A stretch of DNA of 9,220 bases from Spirochaetota bacterium (lineage in GTDB: Bacteria; Spirochaetota; Spirochaetia; B11-G9), in contig QNBL01000082.1 of the NCBI GenBank assembly GCA_003641695.1, positions 1 to 9,220 on the forward strand, read 5' to 3'. The notes beneath the pieces are model-generated. The model ran no database searches and was not told the origin of the DNA. It saw only the letters and a list, made by a program, of their open reading frames with translations. The position numbers and the translations under genes were made by a program. Below, in pieces: positions 6,550 through 9,220 of the stretch. Each line of letters opens with the position of its first letter. Within the stretch, counting starts at the first letter, position 1.

Positions 6550-8664
6550 TTACTTCAAACCTCCATTTCCTTTGAAGATACTCTCTATCCTTTTTCTTCT
6601 TCTGATCCACAATGCCCAGACAACAAGACCGGTAATAATGACCAGTACAGGGAGTCCGGCAATATTGAATCCTTTGATAAAAGAGCGGACCCTTGGTGTT
6701 GTCTGAACCAGAGGATTGTAGATCTGCCCCTTGGCTCTCATTATAGCAAAATCGTCCCTTCCGTTAAGATGGTCTATCAGATTGGTTACAAATACTGCAT
6801 TGGGGGAACTCCCTTCTTTGTCAAGAAGATTGTCTGTAAAAAGCATGGAGGTCCCTATTACAAAGATCTTGCCGTTTTCAGTTTCCGGAATAAAAACCTG
6901 TTTTTCCTCCATTTTGTCTGTTTTTATAATGGAAGTATCTTTCTCTCCCTCCTTGGCTTCAGCCCTGGGTTTTGTCGGGATAGGCTTCCCGTCGAAGTAA
7001 CTTTTCACTTTCCCTTCGATCAAGACTGCAAGGGGATAGCTCTGTTCTTTGTCTTTAGCAGGGGGGGTGACCATCATCGGGTTGTAGAGATTTATAGTAT
7101 CCTTCATCTCCCAGCTTTTTTGGGACGATGAAAACAGAACCGTTACGTTATCAGCTCCGTCGTTTATCTTTATTGGAGAGCTGTTGAGCGTTATAAGCCC
7201 CTTAATATTTTTAATAAACGGGATGCTGTTGTCTATGTTTTCGGGCAGAATTTTAGGTGCAAAATAGACAGGAACTTCCTGGTATCCTCCGGAAGCTGTC
7301 TGACTTTTGTCCACATAGCAGTTTTCATCCATGACAAAGGATTTCTCTACGGTGACTCCATAGTGCTTCAGGAGATTGTCAAGTCCGCTGTCTACGGGAA
7401 CATATGTCGGCGGCTGGGGATAGTAAGGGTTCTGGTTCTGAGGTGCAACGGCGTTGTACGTATCTACCAGGAAGGCTACAGAGTTCCCTCCCATAATAAA
7501 TTGGTCTATCTGATAAAGTGCCCAATCGGAAAGTTTCTCTTTTGGTCCCACTACGAGAAGGGTTTTTATCCCCTTGGGAATGCCGTCTTTGTCGATATCA
7601 GCACCTCTAATGGTATAGGTGTCGGATAATACCCGGTGAAGGTTGTCAAGGGAAACCTGGTTCTGCTGCTGCTGAACGTATGGATTTCTATACAGAGGAG
7701 GTGTTCCGCCGTTAATCATGTATCCAACAACCTTGTTTATTCCCAGGGAGCTTTCGATCATACCGTTAAGGGCAGATTTAATGTCTTCCTTTTTCATCAG
7801 TGAATAACCGAAGATATCATTTTTCAGGATATTGACAACGTGAATTTTACCACCATTCTCAATACCAGCGGCAGCATAAACCTTGTATATCTTCCCTGAA
7901 GAATCCTTTAGATTAAACGGGGAAAGCGTCTTTACAGCTTCTTTACTCAGATTCTCTTTATCGGGATCAATATATTCAAATACCAGTTTATCGTAGTTTT
8001 CGGCGTTAAGCTCTTCTGTAAGACTTTTCATCATCTGCGGATATCCCGCAAGATCTTTGCTCATGGAATTAAGCGTTGAAGAAAGGTACAGTTGGACTTT
8101 GACAGGATCTTTAAGCGCAAGCAAAGCGCTTATTTTGTTTGTAATTTTGTAAATCCTTGTTGTAAGCAGGTATTCAATATTTTTTACGGAAGCAAGTGAG
8201 CCTATTGTCTCACTCATGTTTCCATACTTCATAACCAGACCCATATAAGCATTTTGAAGTTTAACTTCATCACTTTGAATATTCTGGATCTGTACAGGAA
8301 AAATTGAATAGCTCTCCGCCAGTTCTTTCAGATTCCGTCCCTTTTTATCAGTTGTCGTTCCGTCTTTGTTTATGGTGTAAACCTGAAAATTGAAGTTCTT
8401 TCCACCGGCAAGACTGTATTCTTCCATAATATCCAGAAATTCCTGGGGAAGATTGTTATAAGGCTGGGGGAGGTTTTCCGAGAAGAATGCTTTTATCGTA
8501 AGGGGTTCTTCAAGATTGTTGACGGCAGTTTTACTTGCTTTTGAAAGTGAAAATACCTTGTTTGAAGTTAAGTCAATCCGGAAGAAGAGCGTAAGGGAAA
8601 CAAGATTTACAAGAACAGCTACAATGAGATAAAGAGAGAATTTTAACCACATGGACTTTTTCAT
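6550..8664 (-). CDS. gldG: GldG-family ABC transporter auxiliary protein
   Basis: The 704-residue protein has one membrane helix near each end: about residues 7-28, and about 667-686 followed by the basic stretch IRRRKR. The large region between them would lie outside the cytoplasm. After the first helix comes FRIDLTSNKVFSLSKAS (28-44) and then NLEEPLTIKAFFSENLP, the typical GldG-family opening. The core (about 185-510) fits the ABC-type auxiliary domain, with SGLDNLLKHYGV (426-437) as a recognisable stretch. Two low-complexity loops interrupt it: a Pro/Gln/Tyr-rich one (about 406-424) and a charged Lys/Glu-rich one (about 564-590). In Bacteroidetes GldG works with GldF and GldA in gliding motility; elsewhere homologues occur without gliding and the substrate is not known. 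The start has GGAG 7 bases upstream, within the spacer after the permease gene. It lies between the permease and DUF4340 genes, which supports one complex. Confidence 0.87.
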   Translation of the reverse strand: MKKSMWLKFSLYLIVAVLVNLVSLTLFFRIDLTSNKVFSLSKASKTAVNNLEEPLTIKAFFSENLPQPYNNLPQEFLDIMEEYSLAGGKNFNFQVYTINKDGTTTDKKGRNLKELAESYSIFPVQIQNIQSDEVKLQNAYMGLVMKYGNMSETIGSLASVKNIEYLLTTRIYKITNKISALLALKDPVKVQLYLSSTLNSMSKDLAGYPQMMKSLTEELNAENYDKLVFEYIDPDKENLSKEAVKTLSPFNLKDSSGKIYKVYAAAGIENGGKIHVVNILKNDIFGYSLMKKEDIKSALNGMIESSLGINKVVGYMINGGTPPLYRNPYVQQQQNQVSLDNLHRVLSDTYTIRGADIDKDGIPKGIKTLLVVGPKEKLSDWALYQIDQFIMGGNSVAFLVDTYNAVAPQNQNPYYPQPPTYVPVDSGLDNLLKHYGVTVEKSFVMDENCYVDKSQTASGGYQEVPVYFAPKILPENIDNSIPFIKNIKGLITLNSSPIKINDGADNVTVLFSSSQKSWEMKDTINLYNPMMVTPPAKDKEQSYPLAVLIEGKVKSYFDGKPIPTKPRAEAKEGEKDTSIIKTDKMEEKQVFIPETENGKIFVIGTSMLFTDNLLDKEGSSPNAVFVTNLIDHLNGRDDFAIMRAKGQIYNPLVQTTPRVRSFIKGFNIAGLPVLVIITGLVVWALWIRRRKRIESIFKGNGGLK

Positions 8665-8674
8665 ATGAGTACTC

Positions 8675-9220
8675 CTAACTTCTTTCTTTATTTATGAGAT
8701 ACGTGGCGTACAGAGTTATAAAGATCAATGTCAGGAAGTAGATAATATCCCTGGAATCAATGATCCCCTTTGCTACGTTGCTGAAATGATAACTCGTACT
8801 CAGGTACTGAAGAAAACCGGTCAGAAAAGCGGGTAGAAACACCAGAGACTGGTTTATTACGGTGAGGAAGAAACATATTGATGCACTGATTATAAATGCT
8901 ACAACCTGGTTCTTTGTCGTTGATGAAGCAAATACTCCTATTGCAGAAAAAGCTCCAGCCAGGAAAATTGCTCCAATGTACCCACCGACTACCGGTCCCC
9001 AGTCAAGGTCACCCAGTGTACTTATGAATACCGGATAAACCAGTGTGGGGGCAAGCATTATCAGTGCAAACAGAAGTGATGCAAGGTACTTTCCCGCTAT
9101 TATATCCAGATCGGATACAGGAAGGGTTTTAAGTATCTCAAAGGATCCGCTTTTAAACTCTTCCGAGAACAGTCTCATTGCAACCGCCGGAATACTGAAG
9201 GCGAAAATAATGGGAAGAAG
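8675..9220 (-). CDS. ABC-2 type permease, GldF-like, C-terminal part
   Basis: The frame is open from the right window edge to the stop at 8677-8675 and gives 181 codons. An internal ATG at 9178 is unlikely to be the start, because the 14 codons before it (LLPIIFAFSIPAVA) continue the expected permease sequence into MRLFSEEFKSGSFEIL. That element, with a cytoplasmic SEEFKSGSFE and then LKTLPVSDLDIIAGKY, is typical of ABC-2 exporters. About four membrane helices follow, and the C-terminus has YHFSNVAKGIIDSRDIIYFL, a stretch typical of GldF-like permeases. It would form the membrane channel of an ATP-driven complex. The ATPase and the first helices should lie beyond the edge. The stop TAG overlaps the GGAG ribosome-binding site of the GldG gene, and the gap is 10 bases, so the genes are co-transcribed. 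Confidence 0.88.
   Translation of the reverse strand, partial: LLPIIFAFSIPAVAMRLFSEEFKSGSFEILKTLPVSDLDIIAGKYLASLLFALIMLAPTLVYPVFISTLGDLDWGPVVGGYIGAIFLAGAFSAIGVFASSTTKNQVVAFIISASICFFLTVINQSLVFLPAFLTGFLQYLSTSYHFSNVAKGIIDSRDIIYFLTLIFITLYATYLINKERS

Noticed and set aside
6523..7131. Plus-strand frame of 202 codons
   Set aside because: Although long, it is antisense to the GldG C-terminus, with many Cys, Phe and Tyr and no domain; it is best explained as a shadow frame.
7655..7675. Short run of CTG triplets
   Set aside because: It encodes the glutamine run QQQQNQ of GldG on the other strand and is too short to call a repeat element.
8675..9178. Permease starting at the ATG at 9178
   Set aside because: The frame is open upstream to the edge and those codons read as ordinary permease sequence, so the true start is outside the window.

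Overview
The window holds seven protein-coding genes on both strands, packed into about 9.2 kb with no long non-coding stretch. Base composition is moderate to low GC and looks even across the genes. The protein set is chromosomal and ordinary: an MFS transporter, a TldD/TldE metalloprotease pair, a FabF ketosynthase, an AraC-type regulator, and a GldF/GldG/DUF4340 ABC-export cluster. The composition, the MFS sequence style and the unlinked fabF next to a Gld-type ABC cluster would suit a free-living spirochaete. That is a tentative inference from general resemblance, not a demonstrated assignment. I see no phage, transposon, CRISPR, tRNA or rRNA signal.

Layout. (1) Positions 1-464, minus strand: the N-terminal 154 codons of an MFS transporter, starting at GTG and running off the left edge. 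(2) A 61-bp divergent intergenic region with back-to-back promoter-like motifs. (3) Positions 526-3245, plus strand: tldD and tldE overlapping by one base, closed by a GC-rich hairpin terminator at 3274-3310. The open frame ahead of tldD extends back to 382, but that part is antisense to the MFS gene. A good ribosome-binding site supports a start at 526. (4) Positions 3338-4576, minus strand: fabF, standing alone without acpP or other fab genes beside it. (5) Positions 4727-5554, plus strand: an AraC-family regulator divergent from fabF, with a promoter-like element whose -10 lies in a 12-bp palindrome almost touching the start codon. (6) A minus-strand terminator at 5591-5624. (7) Positions 5643-9220, minus strand: in transcription order an ABC-2 permease (5' end outside the window), a GldG-family protein and a DUF4340 protein, with gaps of 10 bp and 1 bp.

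How the genes fit together. TldD and TldE form a heteromeric zinc protease in known systems, and the zinc ligands are all visible here in TldD. The permease, GldG and DUF4340 proteins look like one membrane complex: a permease plus two extracytoplasmic proteins anchored by terminal helices. Its ATPase would be expected just beyond the right edge. The AraC protein may act on the shared region with fabF, but nothing in the sequence proves this. I did not find a convincing new system. The points most worth following are the Gld-type cluster of unknown substrate, the possible leaderless AraC gene, the substituted FabF motif, and the start correction for tldD with the otherwise hidden MFS gene.
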